Positions 42,812 to 51,968 of a DNA stretch of 64,000 bases are shown here, piece after piece (the stretch's first letter is position 1; each line of letters begins with the position of its first letter). The translations under genes were made by a program, and so were the position numbers. A model generated the notes under the pieces. That model saw only the letters and a program-made list of their open reading frames with translations, had not been told where the DNA came from and did no database searches. This DNA is from Rhodospirillales bacterium. GTDB lineage: Bacteria > Pseudomonadota > Alphaproteobacteria > ATCC43930 > CGMCC-115725. The DNA is taken from the NCBI GenBank assembly GCA_947473305.1, contig CANJCB010000002.1, forward strand, positions 62,001 to 126,000. Reading direction: 5' to 3'.

Positions 42812-44721
42812 GACTGATCCTCGCCGCCTTTCTAGCGCTCCTCGGCATCGGCTCGGCCGAGGCCGCCGATCTTCCGACCCTCATCGAAACGCCGAGCCTC
42901 CAGGCGAGCGTCGCTTCGGGAACCTTGCCGCCCGTCGCCAAGCGCATCCCCGAAGAGGTCGACGTCGCGACCTTCGACCAGCCGGGGCAGCCCGGCGGCG
43001 AGCTCAGGCTGCTGATGGCGGGCGCGCGCGACACCCGGATGATGGTGGTCTATGGCTACGCCCGCCTCGTCGGCTTCAACACCAACTACGAGCTGATCCC
43101 GGATATCCTGAAGGCGGTCGATAACCAGGACGGCAAGGTCTTCACCTTCCATCTCCGCCGCGGCCACAAGTGGTCGAGCGGCGAGCCCTTCACCACCGAA
43201 GACTTCCGCTACTGGTTCGAGGACGTGGCGTCCAACCGCCAGCTCTCGCCGAGCGGCCTGCCCGAAGTCCTGATGGTCAACGGCAAGGGACCGAAGTTCG
43301 AGGTCATCGACGCCGAGACGGTCCGCTACAGCTGGGAGCAGCCCAATCCGCGTTTCCTGGCGGCGCTGGCCGGCCCCGATTCCCTCTTTATCTATTCGCC
43401 GTCCCATTACCTGAAGCCGTTCAACGCGAAATACGCCGACAAGCAGAAGCTCGACGATCTGGTGAAGCAGATGGGCGTGCGCAACTGGTCGGCGCTCTAT
43501 ACGCGGCTGGAAAACCAGTACCGCAACGACAATCCCGACCTGCCCACCCTTCAGCCCTGGATGCTGACGACCCGGCCGCCGTCCGAGCGCTTCATCTTCA
43601 AGCGCAATCCCTATTACCACCGAATCGACACTGCCGGCCGGCAGCTGCCCTATATCGACATGGTCTCGCTCTCGATCGCCGATTCCAAGATCATCCCGGC
43701 CAAGACCGGCGCCGGGGAATCCGATCTCCAGGCGCGCTACCTGCGGTTCGACAATTACACCTTCCTGAAGGAAGCCGCCCGCCGCAACGATTTCGCCGTG
43801 CGGCTCTGGCGCACCGCACCCGGCAGCCAGCTTGCGCTTTATCCCAATCTCAACGTCAACGACCCGCAGTGGAAGAAGCTCTTCCGCGATACCCGCTTCC
43901 GCCGCGCGCTGTCGCTGGCGGTCAACCGGCACGAGATCAACCAGGTGATCTATTACGGCCTCGCGGTCGAGGGGCAGAACACGCTCCTGCCGGGCTCGCC
44001 GCTCTATAAGCCGGAATACCGCCAGGCCTGGGCGCAGTTCGATTTGAAGCAGGCCAATGCCCTCCTCGACGAGGTCGGCCTGACGAAGCGGGACAGCGAG
44101 GGCATCCGCCTCCTGCCCGACGGCCAGCCGCTGCAGATCATCATCGAGAACGCCGGCGAATCGACCGAGCAGTCCGACGTGCTGGAGCTGATCCGCGACA
44201 CCTGGCGCGAGGCGGGCATCAAGCTCTTCGCCAAGCCTTCCCAGCTCGACGTCTTCCGCCGCCGCATCTTCTCCGGCGAGACCATGATGGGCATCGACAA
44301 GGGCTATGAGAATGGCCTGCCGATCGCCGACATGCCGCCCTCGGAATTCGCGCCCACCAGCCAGCAGCAATTGCATTGGCCGAAATGGGGCCAGTGGTAC
44401 GAGACCAAGGAGCGCGCGGGCGAGCCCCCGGACCTCCCCGCCGCCAAGGAGCTTCGCAGCCTCTATCTCGACTGGTTCAAAACCGACGATTCCACCCAGC
44501 AGGCCGAGATCTGGCACAAGATGCTGAAGATCCAGGCCGACGAGGTCTTTTCCATCGGGCTCGTCGCGGGCGTCCTCCAGCCCGTGGTGGTCAACAACCG
44601 GCTCCGCAACGTGCCGGTGGAAGGCATCTATAACTGGGATCCGGGCGCGTTCTTCGGCATCTACCATCCCGACCGCTTCTGGTTCGCACCCGCGGAACAG
44701 AAATCCGCGCAAGCCGGCTAA
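42808..44721 (+). CDS. ABC transporter substrate-binding protein, family 5 (YejA-like)
   Basis: A 637-residue periplasmic protein of SBP_bac_5 type. The N terminus (MRLILAAFLALLGIGSAEAAD) is a signal peptide. GHKWSSGEPFTTEDFRYWFED and FRRALSLAVNRHEINQVIYYG are the marks of oligopeptide-binding proteins of the YejA/DppA class. Its long size (over 600) fits the YejA group. ATG 42808 lies in an ATGA overlap with the ATPase gene; a longer frame extends into that gene and is rejected. It is likely to feed the two permeases downstream. The ligand cannot be predicted beyond peptide-like solutes. Confidence 0.92.
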
Positions 44722-44735
44722 GCGAGCATATCAAG

Positions 44736-45734
44736 ATGTTTGGCTATCTCGTCCGTCGCCTCCTGATCATGATCCCGACCCTGATCCTGATCAGCATCAT
44801 CGTCTTCACGATCATCAAGCTGCCGCCGGGGGATTATTTCTCGACGCTCATCGCCGAGCTGCAGAGCCAGGGCGAGGCGGTCGATCTTCAGAAGATCGAA
44901 TTCCTGCGCAGCCACTACGGCTTGGACCGACCGGCCTGGCAGCAATATATCTACTGGGCGCTCGGCCTGCTCCAGGGCGACATGGGCTATTCCTTCCAAT
45001 ACGACCTGCCGGTCTCCAAGATCGTGGGCGAGCGGCTGTTCCTGACCTTCATCGTCTCCTTCTCGACGATCATCTTCACCTGGGTCGTGGCCTTCCCCAT
45101 CGGGGTCTATTCGGCGACGCATCAATATAGCTGGTCGGACCATGCCCTGACACTGCTGGGCTTCCTCGGCCTGGCCACGCCGAATTTCCTGCTAGCCCTG
45201 GTGTTGCTGTATTTCGCCAATGTGACCTTCGGCACCTCGATCGGCGGGCTCATGGATCCGGCCTATATCGACCAGCCCTGGACCTGGGGCAAATTCAGCT
45301 CGGTGCTCCAGCATCTCTGGATCCCGGTGCTGGTGATCGGCGCCTCGGGCACCGCGGGCATGATCCGGCGGTTGCGCGCCAATCTCCTCGACGAGCTTCA
45401 GAAGCAGTATGTGGTCACGGCCCGCGCCAAGGGGCTGCCGCCCTTCCGCGCGCTGATCAAATACCCGCTCCGCATGTCGCTCAATCCCTTCATCTCCGAC
45501 ATCGGGACCTTGCTTCCCCATGTCATCTCGGGCGCCGCCGTCGTGTCGGTGGTGCTCTCCCTGCCGACCACCGGGCCGATGCTGCTGACGGCGCTCAGGA
45601 GCCAGGACATGTATCTCGCGGGCTCCTTCCTCATGTTCCTCGCGACCCTGACGGTGATCGGCGTCTTTGTCTCCGACCTCTTGCTGGCGGTCCTCGATCC
45701 CCGCATCAGGCTGCAGGGAGGAGTAAGCCGATGA
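44736..45734 (+). CDS. Peptide ABC transporter permease, first subunit (YejB/DppB-like)
   Basis: A 332-residue membrane protein. It starts MFGYLVRRLLIMIPTLILISIIVF, the hallmark of DppB/OppB permeases. PPGDYFSTL, LDRPAWQQYIYWALGLLQGDMGYSF and the EAA-type loop VVTARAKGLPPFRALIKYPLRMSL follow. It has about six membrane segments. It starts 14 bases after the binding-protein gene and overlaps the second permease gene by 4 bases. Confidence 0.93.
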   Translation: MFGYLVRRLLIMIPTLILISIIVFTIIKLPPGDYFSTLIAELQSQGEAVDLQKIEFLRSHYGLDRPAWQQYIYWALGLLQGDMGYSFQYDLPVSKIVGERLFLTFIVSFSTIIFTWVVAFPIGVYSATHQYSWSDHALTLLGFLGLATPNFLLALVLLYFANVTFGTSIGGLMDPAYIDQPWTWGKFSSVLQHLWIPVLVIGASGTAGMIRRLRANLLDELQKQYVVTARAKGLPPFRALIKYPLRMSLNPFISDIGTLLPHVISGAAVVSVVLSLPTTGPMLLTALRSQDMYLAGSFLMFLATLTVIGVFVSDLLLAVLDPRIRLQGGVSR

Positions 45735-46900
45735 GCGTCGCCCCGGATAGCCGCGAGCTGCCCCACTACGCCTCGCCCGAGCCTTTCGACCCCTATAGCA
45801 TCGAGGCGATGACCCCGGCGCAGGAGCGCTTCTACCTCGCCTCCCAATGGCGCATGATGTGGTGGAAGCTGAAGCGCCATCGGATCGCGGTCATTTCCGG
45901 CGCCTTCCTCCTGGCGGCCTATGCCTCGATCCTCATCAGCGAATTCCTGGCGCCCTATGCGCTTGCCACCCGCCACACCGATTTCATCTATGCCCCGCCC
46001 CAGGGGATCCATCTCTTCCACGACGGCCATTTCGTCGGGCCTTTCGTCTATGGCTACGATTACCGCCTGGACATGGAGAACCTGCAGCGGGAATACACGC
46101 CGAATCCCACCAAGGTGGAGCCGCTGCGTTTCTTCTGCCATGGCGACCCCTACCATTACATGGGCCTGATCGAGGGCGACGTGCATCTCATCTGCCCCGC
46201 GGCGGGCGGTCATTTCTTCTTCTTCGGCACCGACCGGCTGGGGCGCGACATGCTCTCGCGCATCCTCTATGGGGCGCGTATTTCGCTCACCGTGGGCCTC
46301 ATCGGCATCAGCATCAGCTTCGCCATCGGCCTCACCCTAGGCGGCATCGCCGGCTATTACGGCGGGATCGCCGACACCCTCGTCCAGCGCCTGATCGAGG
46401 TGATCCGCTCCTTCCCGGAATTGCCGCTCTGGATGGCGCTTTCCGCGGTCCTGCCGGTAAGCTGGAGCCCATTGCTGATCTATTTCGGGATCACGCTCAT
46501 CCTGGGCATGCTCGACTGGACGGGCCTCGCCCGCGCGGTGCGATCGAAGCTGCTGGCGCTCCGCGAAGAGGATTTCTGCGTCGCCGCGCGGCTTATGGGG
46601 GCAAGCTCCAGCCGGGTCATCGGCCGGCATCTGCTGCCGAGCTTCATGAGCCATCTCATCGCCTCGGCGACTTTGTCGGTCCCTTCGATGATCCTGGGCG
46701 AGACGGCGCTGTCCTTCCTGGGCCTGGGTCTCCGCCCGCCGATCACCAGCTGGGGCGTGCTCTTGAACGAGGCGCAGAACATCAACGTGGTGGCGCTCTA
46801 CCCCTGGCTCATGCTGCCGGTGGTGCCGGTGATCCTGATCGTGCTCGCCTTCAACTTCTTCGGCGATGGGCTCCGCGACGCGGCCGATCCCTATCGGTAA
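45731..46900 (+). CDS. Peptide ABC transporter permease, second subunit (YejE/DppC-like)
   Basis: A 389-residue membrane protein. The N-terminal DppC-type segment is SQWRMMWWKLKRHRIAVIS, then a hydrophobic stretch (TM1). A large periplasmic loop of about 120 residues (residues about 80-170, with RFFCHGDPYHYMG) precedes HFFFFGTDRLGRDMLSRILYGARIS. The EAA loop is CVAARLMGASSSRVIGRHLLPSFM. A long loop of this kind is also seen in YejE, so it is not odd here. It completes the five-gene set from 40437 to 46900. A hairpin that can terminate in both directions follows. Confidence 0.93.
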   Translation: MSVAPDSRELPHYASPEPFDPYSIEAMTPAQERFYLASQWRMMWWKLKRHRIAVISGAFLLAAYASILISEFLAPYALATRHTDFIYAPPQGIHLFHDGHFVGPFVYGYDYRLDMENLQREYTPNPTKVEPLRFFCHGDPYHYMGLIEGDVHLICPAAGGHFFFFGTDRLGRDMLSRILYGARISLTVGLIGISISFAIGLTLGGIAGYYGGIADTLVQRLIEVIRSFPELPLWMALSAVLPVSWSPLLIYFGITLILGMLDWTGLARAVRSKLLALREEDFCVAARLMGASSSRVIGRHLLPSFMSHLIASATLSVPSMILGETALSFLGLGLRPPITSWGVLLNEAQNINVVALYPWLMLPVVPVILIVLAFNFFGDGLRDAADPYR

Positions 46901-46913
46901 ACCCGCAAATGAA

Positions 46914-46944
46914 AAGGGCGGAAAGCACTACGCCTTCCGCCCTT
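46914..46944. terminator. Bidirectional hairpin between convergent genes
   Basis: A perfect 10-base stem (AAGGGCGGAA at 46914-46923, TTCCGCCCTT at 46935-46944) with an 11-base loop. On the minus strand it is followed by TTCATTT, so it best serves the MBL gene. It probably also ends the permease transcript. Confidence 0.65.
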
Positions 46945-46964
46945 AAATTCCCCAACCGATATCG

Positions 46965-47801
46965 TCAGATGTGAAGCTGCATCCCCTCGTGGGCGACGAT
47001 GGTGCCCGGGCGCATTTCCGCGGCCTCGTCGGCGATCCGATCCATGAAGGCGTCGTCATGGGCGGGATCGTGGTGGAAGACCGCCAGCGTCTTCACATGG
47101 GCCGCCTCGGCAAGCCGGCAGCCTTCCTGCCAGGTCGAATGCCCCCAGGTCGCGAACTTCGGATATTCCTCGTCCGTATAGGTGCAGTCGTAGACCATGA
47201 GGTCGGCATGGTCGATCAGCGCCAGCACATTGGGATCGAACTCGCCCTGGCGATGCTCGGTGTCGGTGATATAGGCGATCACCTTGCCGCCGTATTCCAG
47301 CCGATAGCCGGTCGCGCCATTGGGATGGTTCAAGCCCCGCGTATGAAGCGTAATGTCCGGGCGCGGATGCAGCGTCTCGCCGCATTTGAAGTTGTGGAAT
47401 TCGATCGAGGCGCGGAAGACCTCCATGGGCACCGGGAAGAGCGGCGCCATCATCATGTCGCCGAGGACCTCTTCGATCCGATGCTCGGGCAGAAGATGGC
47501 CCGCCCACATCCGGACCTTGCAGCCGGGAATGAAAAGCGGCGCGAAGAAAGGAATCCCCAGCACGTGGTCGAAGTGGGTATGGCTGAAGAAGAGGTCGGT
47601 ATCGAGCGTCGCCCCCTTCGCCGCCAGCGTCTTCCCAAGCGGCCTCAAGCCTGTGCCCGCATCGAAGATCAAGAGGTGTTCGCCGCAGCGCACCTCGATG
47701 CAGGAGGTATTGCCGCCATAACGCACGGTCTCCGAACCTGGGCAGGCGATGCTGCCGCGGACCCCCCAGAAACGGACCGAAATTGCCCCCGCTTGCGACA
47801 A
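46965..47801 (-). CDS. Metallo-beta-lactamase-fold hydrolase
   Basis: A 278-residue protein with the MBL fold. The HxHxDH motif lies in FFSHTHFDHVLGIPFF and a His in LNHPNGATGY. The ITDTEH segment (bridging Asp) and LAVFHHDPAHDD carry the later ligands. The N terminus VRFWGVRGSIACPG resembles phosphodiesterase-type members (PhnP/RNase Z relatives), which hydrolyse cyclic or diester phosphates. The substrate is unknown. It lies downstream of the response regulator gene on the same strand, 103 bases apart, and may be part of its locus. Confidence 0.9.
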   Translation of the reverse strand: MSQAGAISVRFWGVRGSIACPGSETVRYGGNTSCIEVRCGEHLLIFDAGTGLRPLGKTLAAKGATLDTDLFFSHTHFDHVLGIPFFAPLFIPGCKVRMWAGHLLPEHRIEEVLGDMMMAPLFPVPMEVFRASIEFHNFKCGETLHPRPDITLHTRGLNHPNGATGYRLEYGGKVIAYITDTEHRQGEFDPNVLALIDHADLMVYDCTYTDEEYPKFATWGHSTWQEGCRLAEAAHVKTLAVFHHDPAHDDAFMDRIADEAAEMRPGTIVAHEGMQLHI

Positions 47802-47904
47802 AGCCGCACCCTCCCCTAAAGAACCCCCAGCCTTTCCATCCTACCCTTTCCGGATGGATTCGGGATCATAAAAAAACTATCTGCATTTTATACGCCGTCG
47901 GCCT

Positions 47905-48594
47905 TCACGGCACCAGCCGATAGCCGCCCGTCTCGGTCACCAGGATTTCCGCCTTGGCGGGGTCTCGCTCGATCTTCTGCCGGAGCCGGTAGACATGGGT
48001 TTCCAAGGTATGGGTCGTGACGCCCGCGTTGTAGCCCCAGACTTCGTTGAGCAGGGTTTCGCGTCCGATGACCTTGTCGCCGGCCCGATAAAGATATTTC
48101 AGGATGGCGGTCTCTTTCTCCGTCAGCCGCACTTTCTTGCGGCCGGTGCCGTCGGTCAGAAGCTTGGCGCTCGGCCGGAAACTATAGGGACCGATCAAGA
48201 AAACCGCGTCCTCGCTCTGCTCGTGCTGGCGGAGCTGCGCGCGCAGCCGGGCGAGCAGCACGTTCAGCCGGAACGGCTTGGTGATGTAATCGTTGGCCCC
48301 GCTGTCGAGGCCCAGGATGGCGTCGGCATCGGTGTCGGCGCCGGTCAGCATCAGGATCGGGGACCGCACACCCGCCCGGCGCATGAGCCGGCAGAGCTCC
48401 CGCCCGTCCATATCCGGCAGCCCCACATCGAGCAGGATCGCGTCGTAGTAATGCTGCTTGGCGAATTCGAAAGCCTCGTCGGCGGTTTCGGCCTCCGCCG
48501 GAGCGAATTCCTCATGGAGCTGAAGCTGCTCCGCCAGGGATCGCCGGAGCGCGGAATCATCGTCGACGATTAGGATCTTTCGGCCAGGATTCAT
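47905..48594 (-). CDS. OmpR/PhoB-family response regulator
   Basis: A 229-residue protein. The receiver domain (1-120) has KILIVDDDSALRR (acidic pocket), LLDVGLPDMDGREL (phosphoacceptor Asp in LLDVG), MLTGADTD and DYITKPFRL (conserved Lys). The C-terminal OmpR-type winged helix ends in THTLETHVYRLRQKIE. It binds DNA as a phosphorylation-controlled activator or repressor. No kinase gene is next to it, so it is orphaned locally. ATG 48594 is preceded by GGAGAG; ATG 48660 is less likely. Confidence 0.93.
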   Translation of the reverse strand: MNPGRKILIVDDDSALRRSLAEQLQLHEEFAPAEAETADEAFEFAKQHYYDAILLDVGLPDMDGRELCRLMRRAGVRSPILMLTGADTDADAILGLDSGANDYITKPFRLNVLLARLRAQLRQHEQSEDAVFLIGPYSFRPSAKLLTDGTGRKKVRLTEKETAILKYLYRAGDKVIGRETLLNEVWGYNAGVTTHTLETHVYRLRQKIERDPAKAEILVTETGGYRLVP

Positions 48595-48656
48595 GATCTC
48601 TCCAGGAGCGCGCCGGGCGGAATCATACCATGATGCGCGGGAATATTCTTGTCCGA

Positions 48657-49526
48657 TCAAGGGGTTTTGCGGGGCAGCGCCAGCAAATCGAGGTGGCCGA
48701 CGCTCATGGAGAGAAGGCCGCCCGAGAGCTGGGCCTGCCGCTCCGCCAGCCAGCGCGCGAAGAGACCCGCCGACCGCGGCTCGGCAGCCGTCGCAACGGC
48801 GGTTGCTTCCTCGAGAAGCGTCGCCAGCATGCGGCGGTGTTCCGGGCTGATCCGCCAGTCGCTTTTTACGGCCAAGGTCTCATGACCGAGGCCGTCGAGC
48901 CGATCCTTCAAATAGGCGGCGGCAGAAACGCCAAGCGCCGGGCCGAACCCTTTGTCGCCGCCCTGGTGACGCAGAAAGGCCGCCAGCACTGCCGCATCCT
49001 CCGGCAAGGGAGGATGCCAATCCCGCCGCCCGTCGACGCTCAAGGTCGCCAGCAACGGCAGGCGGCGGTCGGCCAGGCAGGCGGCCAGCCGGTCGAGCCA
49101 GGGGGCGGAGACCAGATCCAGGAAGGCCGTGGTCGTCACGCCCGTGAAACTCGCGAAATCGAGGCGCTCCAGATCGCGCGACAGATCGAGCCGCTTGGCC
49201 TTGGCGCACCAGCGGGCCGAGCCGGTTTCGACCACGACGCCCTCGGCCTCGCTGGAACAATGCCAGCCTTCGCGCTTCGCCCAACGCGCGATTTCGCCGG
49301 CCTGAGCGGTCAGCAGCATGGGATCCTGGTCCACCAGCACCCAGTCCTGATCGCCGCCGATGATCGGCGCCAGGGCGCGGAAATTGGCGCCATGCCCCGC
49401 CGCGAGATCGATCACGCGAGCGGTCTTTCCGAGCGCTGCGGCGAAACGCACAGCCAGTTCCCCATCCCGCGCCGCGAGATCGAAAGGCGCCCGGCGGCTG
49501 AGCCATTCATCGGAAAAGTCGGTCAT
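48657..49526 (-). CDS. Class I SAM-dependent methyltransferase (last gene of seven-gene operon)
   Basis: 289 residues from ATG 49526, which overlaps the glycosyltransferase stop (ATGA). The SAM pocket is RVIDLAAGHGANFRAL near residues 38-53, followed by WVLVDQDPML (acidic residue after strand 2). The rest is helical, with FTGVTTTAFLDLVSAPWLDRL in the middle. I know relatives only as unnamed methyltransferases of glycosyltransferase/PTPS loci. Methylation of the same product handled by the other genes is inferred. It ends the tight gene run before the response regulator. Confidence 0.78.
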   Translation of the reverse strand: MTDFSDEWLSRRAPFDLAARDGELAVRFAAALGKTARVIDLAAGHGANFRALAPIIGGDQDWVLVDQDPMLLTAQAGEIARWAKREGWHCSSEAEGVVVETGSARWCAKAKRLDLSRDLERLDFASFTGVTTTAFLDLVSAPWLDRLAACLADRRLPLLATLSVDGRRDWHPPLPEDAAVLAAFLRHQGGDKGFGPALGVSAAAYLKDRLDGLGHETLAVKSDWRISPEHRRMLATLLEEATAVATAAEPRSAGLFARWLAERQAQLSGGLLSMSVGHLDLLALPRKTP

Positions 49527-50578
49527 GCCGCGAGCCGATCGAAAGCCGATGCCCAAAGGCGCGTCGCCTCGGCCCAGTCGGGCAAAGCCGCCCCCGCCCG
49601 CCGCGCGCCTTCGGCGAGACGGTCCCGAAGACCGGGATCTTCGAGGAGATGGGAGAGGGCCGCCGCGAGAGCTTCGGTGTCTCCCGGCGGCACGAGCAGC
49701 CCGGCGTCGGCCGGAACCGTGTCCGGTATGGCGCCGGCCGTGGTCGCGACGATCGGCAGTCCATGCGCCAAGGCTTCCGCATAGGCCATGCCGTACCCTT
49801 CATGATAGGACGGGAGCACGAAAAGATCCGCCTGCCGATAGGCTTGCGAGAGGCCTTCCGGGGGACGTTCGCCCAGAAGCTCCACCCGATCCCCGAGCCC
49901 GTGGCGAGCGATGGCCGCGCGCAACGCCGCCGCCGTCTCGGGATGACGGTCGAGGCTGCCGATGCAGGTCAGCCGCCAGTCCCCTGCCTTTACCCGCGAC
50001 AAAGCCTCGATCAGCAGGAGATGGCCTTTGCGCGGTGTCACCGTGCCGACGGCAAGCATGTGCAAGGGGCCTCCCCCCCGCTTGCGCGCCGAAGCGGCCG
50101 GCGGCTTCTCCGTCCCCGGAGGGACCACGGCGACCTGGGAAGCCGGCACTCCGTAGGACGCCACCGCCTCGGCCGTGCGGCGGCTGGGGCAGAGAATGCC
50201 GCGCAGAAGCGGCATCAGCCTGGTTTCGACTTCGGCGAAATGGCGGCTCTCCGTAACCGTAAGACCGGTTTCCAGCGCCAGGGGATGATGGATGAAGCCG
50301 ACGAGGCGCAAGCGCTCGGCTTCCTTCGCCAGACAATCCGCGAAGGCCGGCAAAGCCAAGCCGTCGATCACCGCGGCGCTCCGGTCGGGCAAGCCCCGCA
50401 AGGCGGCGGTCGCCGCGCCGCCCGCCGCCGCGTCGGCATCGGGATAGCGACCGGCCAATTCCAGGACCTCGACCTGCCGGCCCGAGGCGCGGAGACCCTC
50501 GACGATCCGGCGGTCGAAAAGATAGCCTCCGGTCAGCTGGTCGATCGGGCCGGGCACCAGAAAGGCGAGATCCCTCAC
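49523..50578 (-). CDS. GT4-family glycosyltransferase of the PTPS-like operon
   Basis: A 351-residue GT-B protein starting with GTG 50578, which overlaps the PTPS-like stop (GTGA). The N-terminal domain (residues 1-170) has FLVPGPIDQLTGGYLFDRRI. The donor domain carries AVGTVTPRKGHLLLIEAL and ADLFVLPSYHEGYGMAYAEALAHGLPIVAT, with the EGYGMAYAEAL retaining GT4 signature, and a final helix ends in SAFDRL. It probably adds a sugar to the product of the PTPS-like/reductase pathway; the acceptor and sugar are unknown. The start is tight with both neighbours. Confidence 0.87.
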   Translation of the reverse strand: MRDLAFLVPGPIDQLTGGYLFDRRIVEGLRASGRQVEVLELAGRYPDADAAAGGAATAALRGLPDRSAAVIDGLALPAFADCLAKEAERLRLVGFIHHPLALETGLTVTESRHFAEVETRLMPLLRGILCPSRRTAEAVASYGVPASQVAVVPPGTEKPPAASARKRGGGPLHMLAVGTVTPRKGHLLLIEALSRVKAGDWRLTCIGSLDRHPETAAALRAAIARHGLGDRVELLGERPPEGLSQAYRQADLFVLPSYHEGYGMAYAEALAHGLPIVATTAGAIPDTVPADAGLLVPPGDTEALAAALSHLLEDPGLRDRLAEGARRAGAALPDWAEATRLWASAFDRLAA

Positions 50579-50979
50579 CCCAGCGAGTCCTCGAAGCTCG
50601 CCCAGGCCACCGGCGATTCATGGAGCACGATCTTCATCGAGACGAGGCCCTCGGCCGTCCCCGGCCCGACGGCGCCGGCTTTGACGCGGGTCTTCAGCCG
50701 GCGGAAAATCTCGCCGGCCATGAATTCGGTGGTCGTGTTCCGCCCGCGGAATTCCGGCAGTTCGTCGAGGTTCTTGAAGTTGAGTTCCGCCAGAACCTGC
50801 TTGAGGGTCTCCGAGGCAAGGCCGATATCGCAGACAAGGCCGTTTCCATCGAGTTCCGGCCGGCGGAATTCGACCACCACTCCATAGGTCGCGCCGTGCA
50901 TCTGCTGGGCCGGGCCGAAGATTTCTCCGACGAAGCTATGGGCGATCATGATGTGATCCGAAACGGCGAGGCTGTACAT
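50575..50979 (-). CDS. 6-pyruvoyl-tetrahydropterin synthase/QueD-like protein with altered active site
   Basis: A 134-residue T-fold protein. PTPS-type elements are visible: His14 (IAHSFVGE), His28-Gly29-Ala30 (MHGATYGVVVEF), the CDIG segment (50-53), NTTTEFMA (81-88) and the final Glu121 (LHESPVAW). Canonical PTPS/QueD has HGH (zinc ligands), a catalytic Cys just before it and a Asp-His-His segment. Here the second His of HGH is Ala30, no Cys precedes it, and the Asp-His-His region reads LNFKNLDEL. The fold is clear but canonical chemistry may be lost or changed. It lies between the MDR dehydrogenase and GT4 genes in a seven-gene run. Confidence 0.82.
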   Translation of the reverse strand: MYSLAVSDHIMIAHSFVGEIFGPAQQMHGATYGVVVEFRRPELDGNGLVCDIGLASETLKQVLAELNFKNLDELPEFRGRNTTTEFMAGEIFRRLKTRVKAGAVGPGTAEGLVSMKIVLHESPVAWASFEDSLG

Positions 50980-50999
50980 CGGTCGAAGACTCCCTGAAT

Positions 51000-51968
51000 T
51001 CAGTATTTCACGACATGGCAGAGCGCGCCGTCGGGCGTGGAGGCAAGCCGGGCCATGGTCGCCGGCAGATCCTCGAAGCGGCTTTCGCCGGTCAGCAGCG
51101 CATCGAAGAGCGGATCGGCGAGAAGGTCCAGCGCCAAGGTCAGCCGCCGCCGGTAGCTCCACCTGGCCCGCTGAGCCGTCGCGACCGACCCCACCTGGGA
51201 CGACCGGAGCGTCAGGCGGCGCGAATGGAAGGCTTCGCCCAGCGGCGCCGCGACCATCTTGTCGCCATACCAGCTCATTTCCAGGACCGTCGCCTCGAAG
51301 CCGGCGATGCGCAGCGCCGTCGAAAGCCCGGCCGGGTTGCCGCTCGCATGGATGACCAGATCCGCATCGGAGCGCGCCGCCTCGGGTCCCGCGAAACGGC
51401 AGCCCAGGCGGGCGGCAAGGGCTGACCGGCGCGCATCGGCATCGATCAATTCAACCTCGGTGCCGGGAATCCGGGCGGCCAGCGCGGCCAGGAGGCAGCC
51501 CACCACGCCGGCGCCCACCACCGCGATCCGGTCGCCGAGCCTCGGACCCGCGTCCCAGAGGCCGTTCACCGCCGTCTCCATATTGGCGGCGAGAACCGCG
51601 CGCTCGGTGGAAACCGCCTCCGGCACCGGGACGACGCTGTCGGTCGGCACGGCATAGCGATCCTGATGCGGATAAAGGCAGAAGACACGGCGGCCCCGCA
51701 CCTCGGGCGGGCCTTCCTCGACGAGGCCGACCGAGGAATAGCCGTATTTGACCGGCCCCGGAAACTCGCCTTCCTGAAAGGGGCAGCGCATGACCTGGCG
51801 CTGGCTTTCCGGAACCAATCCCTGGAAGACGAGGCTTTCCGTTCCCCGGCTGATCCCGCTCGCCAGCGTCCGGACGATGACGCCATCGACAGCCTTTGCG
51901 GGCAACGCGCCGGACCGGATCTCTCCCCGCCCGGGCTCCGCGACCCAGAAACTCCGACAGTCAGTCAT
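51000..51968 (-). CDS. Medium-chain dehydrogenase-like protein lacking the catalytic zinc Cys
   Basis: A 322-residue MDR-type (zinc alcohol dehydrogenase-like) protein. The N-terminal domain has [18 protein letters not shown], in which Ser40 stands where the catalytic zinc Cys normally is. The NAD(P) fold has [18 protein letters not shown] in the middle, followed by an acidic ELIDADARR at the end of strand 2 (NAD preference suggested). The SRGTE segment recurs in a branch that includes BchC-like dehydrogenases. The substrate is unknown. ATG 51968 overlaps the RibD-like stop by 8 bases, and the PTPS-like start follows 20 bases after its stop. Confidence 0.8.
   Translation of the reverse strand: MTDCRSFWVAEPGRGEIRSGALPAKAVDGVIVRTLASGISRGTESLVFQGLVPESQRQVMRCPFQEGEFPGPVKYGYSSVGLVEEGPPEVRGRRVFCLYPHQDRYAVPTDSVVPVPEAVSTERAVLAANMETAVNGLWDAGPRLGDRIAVVGAGVVGCLLAALAARIPGTEVELIDADARRSALAARLGCRFAGPEAARSDADLVIHASGNPAGLSTALRIAGFEATVLEMSWYGDKMVAAPLGEAFHSRRLTLRSSQVGSVATAQRARWSYRRRLTLALDLLADPLFDALLTGESRFEDLPATMARLASTPDGALCHVVKY

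Noticed and set aside
45731-46900. Large loop in the second permease as an abnormal insertion
   Set aside because: YejE-type permeases normally carry a long loop before the FGTDxLGRD segment, so it is expected.
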